From contig JAASTO010000073.1 of the NCBI GenBank assembly GCA_021767245.1, positions 1 to 11,221 on the forward strand: a DNA stretch of 11,221 nt, read 5' to 3'. This document shows positions 1 to 7,110 of this stretch, one piece after another. The first letter of the stretch is position 1. The number at the start of each line of letters is the position of its first letter. A program made the position numbers and the translations under genes. The notes under the pieces are model-generated. The model saw only the letters and a program-made list of their open reading frames with translations. It did no database searches and was not told where the DNA came from. This stretch comes from Balneolaceae bacterium (GTDB lineage: Bacteria; Bacteroidota; Rhodothermia; Balneolales; Balneolaceae).

Positions 1-1377
1 GTCACGTCAAGAGAACAATATGACCACGTGGTTGAAGAAGCTCAAAAAGCCTATCAGGTTTGGAGTAACATGCCTGCTCCCCAGCGTGGAGAGATCGTTC
101 GTCAGATCGGACAAAAATTACGGGAATACAAAGAACCACTGGGAAAACTTGTTACCTATGAGATGGGTAAGATCTATCAGGAAGGCTTGGGTGAAGTTCA
201 GGAAATGATCGACATCTGTGATTTTGCAGTAGGTCAGTCGCGTATGCTTTACGGTAAGACCATGCACAGTGAGCGTCCTGAACACAGAATGTACGAGCAA
301 TGGCATCCTCTTGGAATTGTTGGAATCATCTCAGCCTTTAACTTTCCGGTTGCCGTTTGGAGCTGGAACGCTATGATCGCTGCCGTTTGTGGTAACGTGA
401 TGATCTGGAAAGGTTCAGAGAAAACTCCTCTTTGCGGAGTCGCAGTTCAGAAGATCGTCGCTAAAGTTTTGAAGGAAAATGATCTTCCTGAAGGAATATT
501 TAACCTGGTAACCGGAGACCGTCAGGTAGGTGAATGGATGACCGAAGATACCCGTATTCCACTTATTTCGGCTACCGGCTCTATCCGTATGGGTAAAGAG
601 GTAGGAAAAACGGTCGCATCCCGATTAGGTAAAACGATCCTTGAACTCGGTGGAAACAACGCCATCATCATTTCTGAACATGCAGATATCGAAATGGCGA
701 TCCGTGCCACCGTATTTGGAGCTGTGGGAACCTGTGGCCAGCGCTGTACTTCCACACGCCGTTTGATCATCCATGAATCAGTATATGATCAGGTTAAAGA
801 ACGACTGATGAATATTTATGACAACATCATGATCGGTGATCCTTTGGAGGAAACCACATTGGTTGGGCCAATGATCGATCAGGATGCCATCAACAACATG
901 CAAAATGCCCTGAAAGAGATCAAAAGAGAAGGCGGTAAAGTCATCTACGGTGGCGACGTTCTTGAAGAAGATGGATTTTATGTGCGCCCGGCGTTAGCGG
1001 AAGTTGAAAATCATTATGAGATCGTTCAGGAAGAAACCTTTGCACCAATTCTCTACCTGATGAAGTACAAAGACATGGATGAAGCAATTGCCATGCACAA
1101 CGGTGTAAAACAAGGACTCAGTTCAGCTATGTTTACATTGAATATGCGTGAAGCTGAAACCTTCCTAAGTGCCCGCGGCTCTGATTGTGGGATCGCCAAT
1201 ATCAATATTGGTACCAGCGGTGCTGAAATTGGTGGTGCCTTTGGTGGTGAGAAAGAAACCGGTGGCGGACGTGAATCCGGTTCGGATGCTTGGAAAGCTT
1301 ACATGCGTCGACAAACCAATACCATGAACTGGGGTGATTCTTTACCACTGGCTCAGGGCATCGACTTCGACGTTTAA
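1..1377 (+). CDS. ALDH7-family aldehyde dehydrogenase (antiquitin-like), 5' partial
   Basis: The frame is open from the first base, so the gene begins upstream; 458 codons are visible and the family is usually about 510 residues, so roughly 50 N-terminal residues are missing. ALDH hallmarks by visible residue: Asn114 in SAFNFPV (oxyanion hole), the NAD-binding TGSIRMG stretch near 190, the general base Glu215 in ELGGNN, and the nucleophile Cys249 in GQRCTSTRR. The wording around the active site (SERPEH, EQWHPLGIVGI, GNNAIII, GQRCT) is that of the ALDH7 group. Known members oxidise alpha-aminoadipic semialdehyde (in equilibrium with piperideine-6-carboxylate) to alpha-aminoadipate in lysine breakdown, using NAD+ in the cytosol. 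The exact substrate here is inferred from family only, as no other lysine genes are visible. It ends in tandem stops (taatga) just before a hairpin shared with the convergent DJ-1 gene. Confidence 0.93.
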   Translation, partial: VTSREQYDHVVEEAQKAYQVWSNMPAPQRGEIVRQIGQKLREYKEPLGKLVTYEMGKIYQEGLGEVQEMIDICDFAVGQSRMLYGKTMHSERPEHRMYEQWHPLGIVGIISAFNFPVAVWSWNAMIAAVCGNVMIWKGSEKTPLCGVAVQKIVAKVLKENDLPEGIFNLVTGDRQVGEWMTEDTRIPLISATGSIRMGKEVGKTVASRLGKTILELGGNNAIIISEHADIEMAIRATVFGAVGTCGQRCTSTRRLIIHESVYDQVKERLMNIYDNIMIGDPLEETTLVGPMIDQDAINNMQNALKEIKREGGKVIYGGDVLEEDGFYVRPALAEVENHYEIVQEETFAPILYLMKYKDMDEAIAMHNGVKQGLSSAMFTLNMREAETFLSARGSDCGIANINIGTSGAEIGGAFGGEKETGGGRESGSDAWKAYMRRQTNTMNWGDSLPLAQGIDFDV

Positions 1378-1394
1378 TGATTTGTAATTAATAA

Positions 1395-1430
1395 TAATGT
1401 AGGGACACTAGATCTTGTGTCCCTACATTA
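1395..1430. terminator. 36-bp near-perfect palindrome, probable bidirectional terminator
   Basis: Arms of 14 bp (TAATGTAGGGACAC at 1395-1408 and its exact complement at 1417-1430) flank the centre TAGATCTT, whose inner AGATCT is itself palindromic. The whole element is therefore symmetric except for one T/T pair. It lies between the 3' ends of two convergent genes, as a shared terminator would, with AT-rich flanks but no strong T-run on either side. The shape also resembles dispersed REP-like palindromes, so both readings are possible. Confidence 0.65.
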
Positions 1431-1443
1431 ATTTATTTCTTCT

Positions 1444-2028
1444 CTAATTATGCTTGATCTCGGTTCCTAATACCTTCAGGAACTCGGCCAGCCATTTTTG
1501 ATGTCCGGGCCATGCCGGTGAGGTTACGAGGTTACCATCAACTACGGCTTCTGTTGGCTGTACTTCTTTATAATTAGCCCCACAGGCCTCCATTTCAGGA
1601 CCACAAGCCGGATAAGCGGTCAGTGTTTTCCCTTCTATCCCACCGGTTCTGGCAAATATCTGTAGGCCGTGGCAAATGGCGGCGATCGGTTTATCCTCAT
1701 TCAAAAAATGTTTGACCTTAGACACCACTTCATCATTCAATCTGAGATATTCTGGAGCTCTCCCTCCCGGTAATACTAAGGCATCGTAATCCTCAGGATT
1801 GGCTTTATCAAAATCATAGTTGAGCGTGAAATTATGCCCTTGCAGTTCTTTATAGGTTTGGTCACCCACAAAATCATGCACGGCAGTGGGGCAGGTGTCT
1901 CCCTTCTTCTTATCCGGACAAACGGCGTGCACTTCATGTCCTACCATTTGTAATGCCTGAAACGGCACCATGATCTCAAGATCTTCTCCATAGTCTCCAA
2001 CGATCATCAATATTTTCTTAGCTGCCAT
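1444..2028 (-). CDS. DJ-1/PfpI family protein, plant DJ-1D-like single domain
   Basis: A 194-residue class I glutamine amidotransferase-like protein of the DJ-1/PfpI superfamily. The nucleophile elbow is AICHG with Cys119 followed by His120, and the conserved acidic partner is Glu18 in GDYGEDLE. The stretches MVPFQALQ, GDTCPTAVHDF, GHNFTLN, LVLPGGRAPEYL and TAYPACGP closely recall the repeat unit of plant DJ-1D proteins, which contain two such domains; this protein has one. Relatives are described as glyoxalase III or deglycase-type enzymes acting on methylglyoxal, or as stress chaperones/proteases. Which activity applies here is not shown by the sequence. The ATG at 2028 is supported by a good ribosome-binding site. 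It is monocistronic and convergent with the aldehyde dehydrogenase gene; a shared role in aldehyde detoxification is conceivable but is inference. Confidence 0.92.
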   Translation of the reverse strand: MAAKKILMIVGDYGEDLEIMVPFQALQMVGHEVHAVCPDKKKGDTCPTAVHDFVGDQTYKELQGHNFTLNYDFDKANPEDYDALVLPGGRAPEYLRLNDEVVSKVKHFLNEDKPIAAICHGLQIFARTGGIEGKTLTAYPACGPEMEACGANYKEVQPTEAVVDGNLVTSPAWPGHQKWLAEFLKVLGTEIKHN

Positions 2029-2035
2029 AATGGTA

Positions 2036-2041
2036 CTCCTT
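2036..2041 (-). promoter_or_regulatory. Shine-Dalgarno site of the DJ-1 gene
   Basis: AAGGAG within an A-rich run, 7 nt before the ATG at 2028. It is one of only two strong ribosome-binding sites in the window, and it fixes the start of the DJ-1/PfpI gene. Confidence 0.7.
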
Positions 2042-2130
2042 TTTTATTGCGATTGTATCAATTATAATGTATTTCAGGTTTAAAAGGTTCTTTTGTAGCT
2101 GAAAAAATGCTGTGTTTTAAAATTACCTTA

Positions 2131-2178
2131 TTCCCTTCCCGCAGCCTCACGATGCATCGTGAGGCTGCGGGAAGGGAA
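2131..2178. repeat. Perfect 48-bp palindrome (24-bp arms, no loop)
   Basis: Bases 2131-2154 are the exact reverse complement of 2155-2178, centred on CGATGCATCG, with GC-rich arms in an AT-rich intergenic region. It lies between two divergent genes, 102 bp upstream of the DJ-1 start and 24 bp upstream of the small membrane protein start, so a terminator role for a neighbouring gene is not expected. It could be a REP-like or MITE-like dispersed element, a cruciform or protein-binding site, or a remnant of mobile DNA. There are no open reading frames or target-site duplications I can recognise around it. Confidence 0.9.
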
Positions 2179-2190
2179 AGATGTGGGATA

Positions 2191-2199
2191 TAATTTTGT
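2191..2199 (+). promoter_or_regulatory. Possible -7 box of a leaderless promoter
   Basis: TAATTTTGT matches the Bacteroidota -7 consensus TAnnTTTG and ends 3 nt before the ATG at 2203. If used, transcription would start at or within the start codon, giving a leaderless mRNA. No TTTG-like -33 box is present at the right distance; that position falls inside the right arm of the 48-bp palindrome. A chance match in AT-rich DNA is quite possible. Confidence 0.3.
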
Positions 2200-2202
2200 A
2201 CC

Positions 2203-2448
2203 ATGATAATAAATATACCCTCAGAGGAAGAACATAAAAGGAATCAGAAAAGAAAACGGATAAGTGGCCTATCCGGTCTGCTTTTTGGGTTTACCTTTTT
2301 TGGATTAGCAGGGATCAGGATCTTCCGATATGGCTTTGAGGAAGTAGAGACCTATACCTGGGTTGCGCTTGGTTTTGGTGTTCTCTCTTTTGGTTGGTTA
2401 GCTTTTAATTATAGCGAAGCTTTTTGGAACACACTCTTCAGATATTAA
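2203..2448 (+). CDS. Small two-helix membrane protein of unknown function
   Basis: An 81-residue protein I do not recognise. It has a charged N-terminus (SEEEHKRNQKRKR, about residues 7-19), a first hydrophobic helix at about 21-41, a short acidic link FEEVET (45-50) and a second helix at about 51-70, ending WNTLFRY. The basic stretch before helix 1 predicts a cytoplasmic N-terminus and a hairpin topology by the positive-inside rule. No Shine-Dalgarno is seen before the ATG. Support for it being real comes from the membrane-protein composition, a promoter-like box just upstream and a terminator hairpin just downstream. It stands alone as a transcription unit between a palindrome and convergent hppA. 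Confidence 0.7.
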   Translation: MIINIPSEEEHKRNQKRKRISGLSGLLFGFTFFGLAGIRIFRYGFEEVETYTWVALGFGVLSFGWLAFNYSEAFWNTLFRY

Positions 2449-2458
2449 AAGCATAAAA

Positions 2459-2489
2459 AAACCCCGTCCATAAAATATGCACGGGGTTT
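2459..2489. terminator. Bidirectional rho-independent terminator between the small membrane protein gene and hppA
   Basis: The stem AAACCCCGT pairs with ACGGGGTTT around a 13-nt AT-rich interior that can pair further (CAT/ATG). Read on the minus strand (for hppA) the stem is followed by a run of T from 2460 down to 2454, typical of intrinsic termination. On the plus strand the 3' tract is TTTAAATTTTT. The position between two convergent 3' ends fits use in both directions. Confidence 0.85.
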
Positions 2490-2510
2490 AAATTTTTAGC
2501 TGACTAAGCT

Positions 2511-4736
2511 TTAGATCATAGTAGCAATTACAAGAGCTACTACTGACATCAGCTTAAGCAGGATGTTCAGTGAAGGACCGGAAGTATCCTTGAAAGGATC
2601 ACCAACCGTATCACCAACAACACCGGCTTTGTGTGGCTCAGAGCCTTTTCCATACTCAACACCGTCGATGGTCACGCCTTCCTCGATCATCTTCTTGGCG
2701 TTATCCCAGGCACCACCGGCATTAGACTGGAAGAGTGCCATAAGAACACCTGCAGAGGTTACACCTGCAAGCAGACCACCCAGCATTTCAGCACCAAGTG
2801 TTGGGCTATCGCTAATAAAACCTGGAACAAAGCCGAACAGAACGGGAACAATTACGGCTAACAGTCCTGGAACTACCATCTCACGAATAGAAGCTTGAGT
2901 TGAGATCTCAACACATTTCTCATATTCAGCTTTACCGTCGGCAGCTTCAAATGTATTACGATCTTCGTCAGACCAGTCAGCTAATTTCTTGCCTTCATTT
3001 CTGTTCATAGCAGCAAGTGCTTTGGTCAACTCAGGAATATCACGGAATTGACGACGTACTTCCTCGATCATGCTCATTGCCGCACGGCCTACTGCATTCA
3101 TTGATAATGCAGAGAAAAGGAATGGAAGCATAGCTCCCACAAATAAGGAAGCCATTACTGAAGGATTAGTTACACTGATCAATACCTCTACTCCAGGGTT
3201 TACAGCTTCAAAAGCGGTAATGAATGCTGCGAACAAAGCAAGTGCGGTTAAAGCAGCAGAACCGATCGCAAAACCTTTACCGATAGCAGCGGTTGTGTTA
3301 CCCACTGCATCCAACTTATCTGTACGCTCACGCACTTCACCGGGAAGTTCTGCCATCTCAGCAATTCCACCGGCATTATCTGAAATAGGGCCGTATGCAT
3401 CAACAGCCAGCTGTATACCAGTGTTAGAAAGCATTCCAACAGCTGCGATCGCAATACCGTATAATCCGGCAAATTCGTATGCACCGATAATTGCAACAGC
3501 AATAATAAGTATTGGGATCGCTGTTGAGATCATACCTACACCAAGTCCGGCGATAATATTTGTTGCAGATCCTGTAACAGACTGCTTCACAATGGACCAA
3601 ACCGGCTTAGTTCCGGTTCCTGTGTAGTGTTCGGTAATTAAACCAATACCAAGTCCGGCAGCTAAACCAAAAATGGTAGCCCAAAAGACTCCCATACTGC
3701 TATACGATTCACCGTTAAAAGTCCATGTTTCAGGAAGCATCCAGGTGATTATGAAGAATGAAGCAATCAACATAACAGCAGCTGATATAAATTCACCAAT
3801 GTTAAGTGCTTTTTGAGGATCACCACCTTCTTTTACACGTACAAAGAATGTTCCAAGAATAGATGTCAAAATTCCAACACCCGCAAGAACAAGCGGAAGC
3901 ATCACTGCAGAAAGTCCGTTAAAAGCATCGGACCAAACGGCTCCGTCAACCGTAGCACCTGCAATAAAAGCAGCACCCAATACCATGGTACCAATAATTG
4001 AACCTACATAAGATTCAAATAGATCAGCACCCATACCGGCAACGTCACCAACGTTATCACCAACATTATCTGCAATAGTAGCAGGATTTAAGGGATGGTC
4101 TTCCGGAATTCCAGCTTCAACTTTACCTACAAGGTCAGCTCCAACGTCAGCCGCTTTGGTATAAATACCACCACCTACACGTGCGAAAAGTGCAATGGAG
4201 GAAGCGCCAAAAGAAAACCCGGTTACAACGGCTAATACTTTATTAACGGCTCCGGCACCTTCAAGTCCAAAAACATTACCAAAAATAATGAATAACAAAC
4301 TCAGTCCAAGCACACCAAGACCAACAACGCCAAGTCCCATTACGGATCCACCGGCAAATGCAACCTCAAGACCTTTACCAAGGCTTGTACGTGCAGCATG
4401 TGTTGTCCTGACATTTGCTTTTGTAGCAACTTTCATCCCGATAAAACCGGCAAGACCTGAACAAATGGCACCTACAACAAAAGAAATGGCAACCATCCAG
4501 CTGGAAGTTGTGGGGTCAGCACTGAAAGCAAGTATCACGGCTACAACCAGTACAAATACTGAAAGTACACGGTATTCAGCTTTCAGGAATGCCATAGCAC
4601 CGCTGGCAATACTTTTACTGATACGCTCCATGCGTTCTGTTCCGATTTCCTGTTTTGATACCCAGGATGTTTTAAATATGGTGTACAGAAGTGCGATCAC
4701 TCCAGCCACCGGTATAAAATAGATTATGTTATCCAT
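2511..4736 (-). CDS. hppA: Membrane-bound ion-pumping pyrophosphatase, K+-dependent type
   Basis: 741 residues, normal length for the family, with about 16 hydrophobic segments. It hydrolyses cytosolic pyrophosphate and pumps H+ and/or Na+ across the inner membrane. Signature motifs: DVGADLVGKVE (197-207), DNVGDNVGD (223-231), SDNAGGIAEM (452-461), SNAGGAWDNAKK (671-682) and GDTVGDPFKDTSGPS near the C-terminus; the Asp-rich motifs bind Mg2+-PPi. Ala483 in GNTTAAIGKG marks the K+-dependent subfamily, as K+-independent enzymes carry Lys there. Glu241 in DLFES sits at position 6.53, as in Na+-pumping and K+-dependent H+-pumping enzymes, so the ion pumped is not decided by sequence alone. The gene lies 51 bp after pth on the same strand with only a weak ribosome-binding site (GGGAA), and is probably the last gene of the prs-rplY-pth-hppA operon. 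Confidence 0.97.
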   Translation of the reverse strand: MDNIIYFIPVAGVIALLYTIFKTSWVSKQEIGTERMERISKSIASGAMAFLKAEYRVLSVFVLVVAVILAFSADPTTSSWMVAISFVVGAICSGLAGFIGMKVATKANVRTTHAARTSLGKGLEVAFAGGSVMGLGVVGLGVLGLSLLFIIFGNVFGLEGAGAVNKVLAVVTGFSFGASSIALFARVGGGIYTKAADVGADLVGKVEAGIPEDHPLNPATIADNVGDNVGDVAGMGADLFESYVGSIIGTMVLGAAFIAGATVDGAVWSDAFNGLSAVMLPLVLAGVGILTSILGTFFVRVKEGGDPQKALNIGEFISAAVMLIASFFIITWMLPETWTFNGESYSSMGVFWATIFGLAAGLGIGLITEHYTGTGTKPVWSIVKQSVTGSATNIIAGLGVGMISTAIPILIIAVAIIGAYEFAGLYGIAIAAVGMLSNTGIQLAVDAYGPISDNAGGIAEMAELPGEVRERTDKLDAVGNTTAAIGKGFAIGSAALTALALFAAFITAFEAVNPGVEVLISVTNPSVMASLFVGAMLPFLFSALSMNAVGRAAMSMIEEVRRQFRDIPELTKALAAMNRNEGKKLADWSDEDRNTFEAADGKAEYEKCVEISTQASIREMVVPGLLAVIVPVLFGFVPGFISDSPTLGAEMLGGLLAGVTSAGVLMALFQSNAGGAWDNAKKMIEEGVTIDGVEYGKGSEPHKAGVVGDTVGDPFKDTSGPSLNILLKLMSVVALVIATMI

Positions 4737-4787
4737 TGTTTCCCGTTACGTAGTTTAAGTTCAATAAGTCGGTTAAGAGACCTATGG

Positions 4788-5345
4788 TTAATTAAATTGA
4801 TTCATTGTTTTCTGAATGCCTTCACGCACAAAATAAAGTGAGGCATCATGGGCTTTTTGTAAGCCTTCTTCTAAATACTTCTGATCTGTTTTTTTAAATG
4901 GTGATAACACAAAATCAACTTGTTTTCCTCTTGGGAAATCATTTCCGATCCCAAAACGTAAGCGGGGAAAATCACGGCTCCCCAACAGATCAATGATGTT
5001 TTGTATACCATTATGGCCACCGGCACTGCCTGTAGCCTTTAGCCTGACATCCCCTACATCCAGGTTAAGGTCGTCATAAACGATCAGGCAATGATCTATA
5101 TCAGTTTTATATGTTGAAAGAGCTTTTCGCACAGCCAACCCACTTCGGTTCATATATGTGGTGGGTTTGATCAGAATAACATTTCTGCCTCTGTGCCTGC
5201 CCTCTGCAACCACAAAAGGCCCGTCACCCGGGCCAAATGTAATAGAAAGTGTCTCAGCTAATGCATCAACAACTTCAAAACCTATATTGTGGCGTGTTCC
5301 ATCATATTCTTGTCCAATATTTCCTAATCCTACAATAATGGACAT
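4788..5345 (-). CDS. pth: Peptidyl-tRNA hydrolase
   Basis: 185 residues, matching bacterial Pth (about 190). It cleaves the ester bond of peptidyl-tRNA that drops off ribosomes and so recycles tRNA in the cytosol. Family residues are all present: Asn9 in GLGNIG, catalytic His19 in TRHNIGF, Asn66 in TYMNRSG, Asp91 in YDDLNL and Asn112 in GGHNGI. The start ATG gives the usual N-terminus beginning two residues before the GLGN loop. The gene sits 40 bp after rplY on the same strand, a frequent bacterial pairing (L25 followed by Pth). No clear Shine-Dalgarno is seen. Confidence 0.97.
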   Translation of the reverse strand: MSIIVGLGNIGQEYDGTRHNIGFEVVDALAETLSITFGPGDGPFVVAEGRHRGRNVILIKPTTYMNRSGLAVRKALSTYKTDIDHCLIVYDDLNLDVGDVRLKATGSAGGHNGIQNIIDLLGSRDFPRLRFGIGNDFPRGKQVDFVLSPFKKTDQKYLEEGLQKAHDASLYFVREGIQKTMNQFN

Positions 5346-5385
5346 GGTTTTCGGAACACGTTTATGTTAGTGACTAACTTTGGAT

Positions 5386-6099
5386 TTATTCCTCAGTTGA
5401 TTCTTCTTCATCACCTTCTGCGCCTTCAGCAGCTTCTCCTTCAGCCACTTCTTCGCCTTCTGCAACCGCTTCTCCATCAGCCACTTCTTCTTCAGCAGCC
5501 TCATCCGTAACACCGGATACAAGGTTTTCGAGGAAGTCGGCTCCTTTTGGAGGACGAATGGTCACGATGGTTCTGCTCATATCATCCAGAGGAATAATTC
5601 CTTCCAAATCCAGGTCTGAGATATGCAGAGACTGTCCAATTTGCAGTGGTGTGATGTCTAATTCAAATTCTGCCGGAATAGCCTCAGGAAGTACACGAAT
5701 TCTCACAAAATTCATGGGTTTGAACACACGACCACCATTTTCAACAACGCCTTTTGCGTTACCGGTAATTTTGATCGGTACCCTGAGTGTTACCTTATGC
5801 TTGTCAGCAAGCACATAAAAATCGGCATGAACAATGCGATCCGTAACAGGATCAAATTCCGTCCTTTTCAGGAGTGTTTTATAGGTCTTACCATCCACGG
5901 TAAGTTCCTGAAGCTTGGTCTGTGGTTTTCTGAGAATCTTTTCTAATTCCAGTTCATCTACAGAAAAATGGATATTCTCTTCAACTTCCGGTCCATAGAG
6001 TACTGCAGGAACACGTAGTTCTTCGCGAAGCGCCTTATTGGCTTGCTTACTGGTCTCTCTGATTGTTCCTTCAAGTTTTACTAATTCTGGGTATGCCAT
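5386..6099 (-). CDS. rplY: 50S ribosomal protein L25/general stress protein Ctc, with acidic tail
   Basis: 237 residues with the two-domain TL5/CTC layout: an N-terminal 5S rRNA-binding L25 domain (about 5-95, including RVPAVLYG and TEFDPVTDRIVHADFY) and a C-terminal beta domain (about 100-190, including IPLDDMSRTIVTI). The protein binds 5S rRNA in the large subunit central protuberance. Residues 199-237 form an acidic Glu/Ala/Gly/Val tail containing a 12-residue tandem repeat, common in kind but variable in length among CTC-type L25 proteins. Gaps are 19 bp to prs upstream and 40 bp to pth downstream, so co-transcription is likely. A short AAGG lies 10 nt before the ATG. Confidence 0.96.
   Translation of the reverse strand: MAYPELVKLEGTIRETSKQANKALREELRVPAVLYGPEVEENIHFSVDELELEKILRKPQTKLQELTVDGKTYKTLLKRTEFDPVTDRIVHADFYVLADKHKVTLRVPIKITGNAKGVVENGGRVFKPMNFVRIRVLPEAIPAEFELDITPLQIGQSLHISDLDLEGIIPLDDMSRTIVTIRPPKGADFLENLVSGVTDEAAEEEVADGEAVAEGEEVAEGEAAEGAEGDEEESTEE
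5432..5490. repeat. Direct repeat encoding the acidic tail of L25
   Basis: Two 23-bp copies (5432-5454 and 5468-5490) differ at one base and are spaced at a 36-bp period, equal to 12 codons. In the protein they give EEVADGEAVAEG followed by EEVAEGEAAEG. This indicates the tail grew by slippage or duplication. Confidence 0.8.
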
Positions 6100-6118
6100 A
6101 ATGCGTTTACCTTAATCA

Positions 6119-7051
6119 TTAATTATCAAACAATGCACTGATAGTGTCGTTAGTGTGAATACGTTGTATAGCCTCAGCAAAGATGTTCGCAACGCTCAAT
6201 ACCTTGATTTTGTCGGAAGGCTGGCGCAGCTGAACAGTATCAGTTACTAACAACTCATCAATTGGCGAATCTTCGATTCGCTGAAATGCCGGTCCCGATA
6301 AGATCGGATGTGTACAAATAGCTTTGATGCTCAAAGCTCCTCTTTCCTTAAGAGCTGAAGCCGCATTTGTTAGTGTTCCGGCAGTGTCGATCAGATCATC
6401 GACGATTAACACATTTTTTCCTTCTACCTCACCAATCAGATTCATAATCTCTGATTCATTGGCTTTTGGCCTCCTTTTGTCAATAAAGGCCAGGGTTGCA
6501 TCCAGTTTTTTGGAATAAGCCCTTGCCATTTTCAGACTACCAACATCCGGTGCAACTACCACCAGATTGTCGATCGGGTTTGAGGTAAAGTGATCAATAA
6601 AAGCCCTGCTGGCGTATAAGTGATCCAGCGGGATATCAAAAAAGCCTTGTATCTGTGCTGCATGCAGATCCATTGTAAGAATTCGATCTGCACCGGCCTG
6701 TACCAACAGGTTCGCCATCAGTTTTGATCCGATAGACACCCTGGGTTGATCCTTTCTGTCCTGCCGGGCATATCCAAAATATGGAATAACCGCAGTAACT
6801 CGCTTAACAGAAGCCCGCTTTGCAGCATCAAGCAGTAACAACAACTCGATGATGTTATCACCGGGAGGAGGAGTTGATTGAATCACAAAGATATCTTCCC
6901 CCCTGATGCTTTGCTCATACTTAACGTATTGCTCGCCGTCAGAAAACTTCTTTATGGTTACATCACCTAATGATGCCCCATACTCTTCAGCAATTGCTCT
7001 TGCTAAAGCCGGGTTACTTGTGCCGGAAAATATCGCCAGGGGAGTGTCCAC
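6119..7051 (-). CDS. prs: Ribose-phosphate pyrophosphokinase (PRPP synthetase)
   Basis: 310 residues, the class I bacterial length. It transfers pyrophosphate from ATP to ribose 5-phosphate, making PRPP for purine, pyrimidine, histidine, tryptophan and NAD synthesis. Features: the N-terminal LAIFSGTSNP strand, the ATP-contacting loop YFGYARQDRK (91-100), catalytic His130 in MDLHAAQIQGFF, the flexible loop KRRPKANESE (192-201) and the PRPP-binding loop VLIVDDLIDTAGTL (214-227). The start is GTG at 7051; it places the conserved FSG motif at the usual distance, and no ATG fits better. It is the first gene of the likely prs-rplY-pth-hppA operon. An intrinsic terminator separates it from the upstream tRNA gene, so it probably has its own promoter. 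Confidence 0.97.
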   Translation of the reverse strand: MDTPLAIFSGTSNPALARAIAEEYGASLGDVTIKKFSDGEQYVKYEQSIRGEDIFVIQSTPPPGDNIIELLLLLDAAKRASVKRVTAVIPYFGYARQDRKDQPRVSIGSKLMANLLVQAGADRILTMDLHAAQIQGFFDIPLDHLYASRAFIDHFTSNPIDNLVVVAPDVGSLKMARAYSKKLDATLAFIDKRRPKANESEIMNLIGEVEGKNVLIVDDLIDTAGTLTNAASALKERGALSIKAICTHPILSGPAFQRIEDSPIDELLVTDTVQLRQPSDKIKVLSVANIFAEAIQRIHTNDTISALFDN

Positions 7052-7078
7052 TTTGCAGGCTTTCGATTCAGGTTATTT

Positions 7079-7110
7079 GTGAAGATATGATCTTCCAATT
7101 ATTGATCAAT
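7079..7110 (-). promoter_or_regulatory. Candidate prs promoter with overlapping palindrome
   Basis: Reading leftwards, ATTG (7110-7107) is followed after 19 nt by TATCTTCAC (7087-7079), one base away from the Bacteroidota -7 box TAnnTTTG. It would start prs transcription some 20-25 nt before the GTG. The perfect 14-bp palindrome TTATTGATCAATAA (7099-7112) overlaps the -33 region and could be an operator. Both points are inference from position and sequence. Confidence 0.4.

Noticed and set aside
2131..2178. The 48-bp palindrome as a rho-independent terminator
   Set aside because: It lies between the 5' ends of two divergent genes, and no T-run follows on either strand.
3070..3627. Long plus-strand open frame opposite hppA (185 codons), with others at 2563-2898 and 4195-4722
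   Set aside because: They lie wholly antisense to a well-supported gene with all its motifs. Their Pro/Ala/Ser/Ile-rich translations are typical of the complement of a Gly/Ala-rich membrane protein.
5366..5378. GTTAGTGACTAAC symmetric motif between rplY and pth
   Set aside because: With a one-base centre it cannot form a stable hairpin, and it is inside a probable operon. It is too short to claim as an operator.
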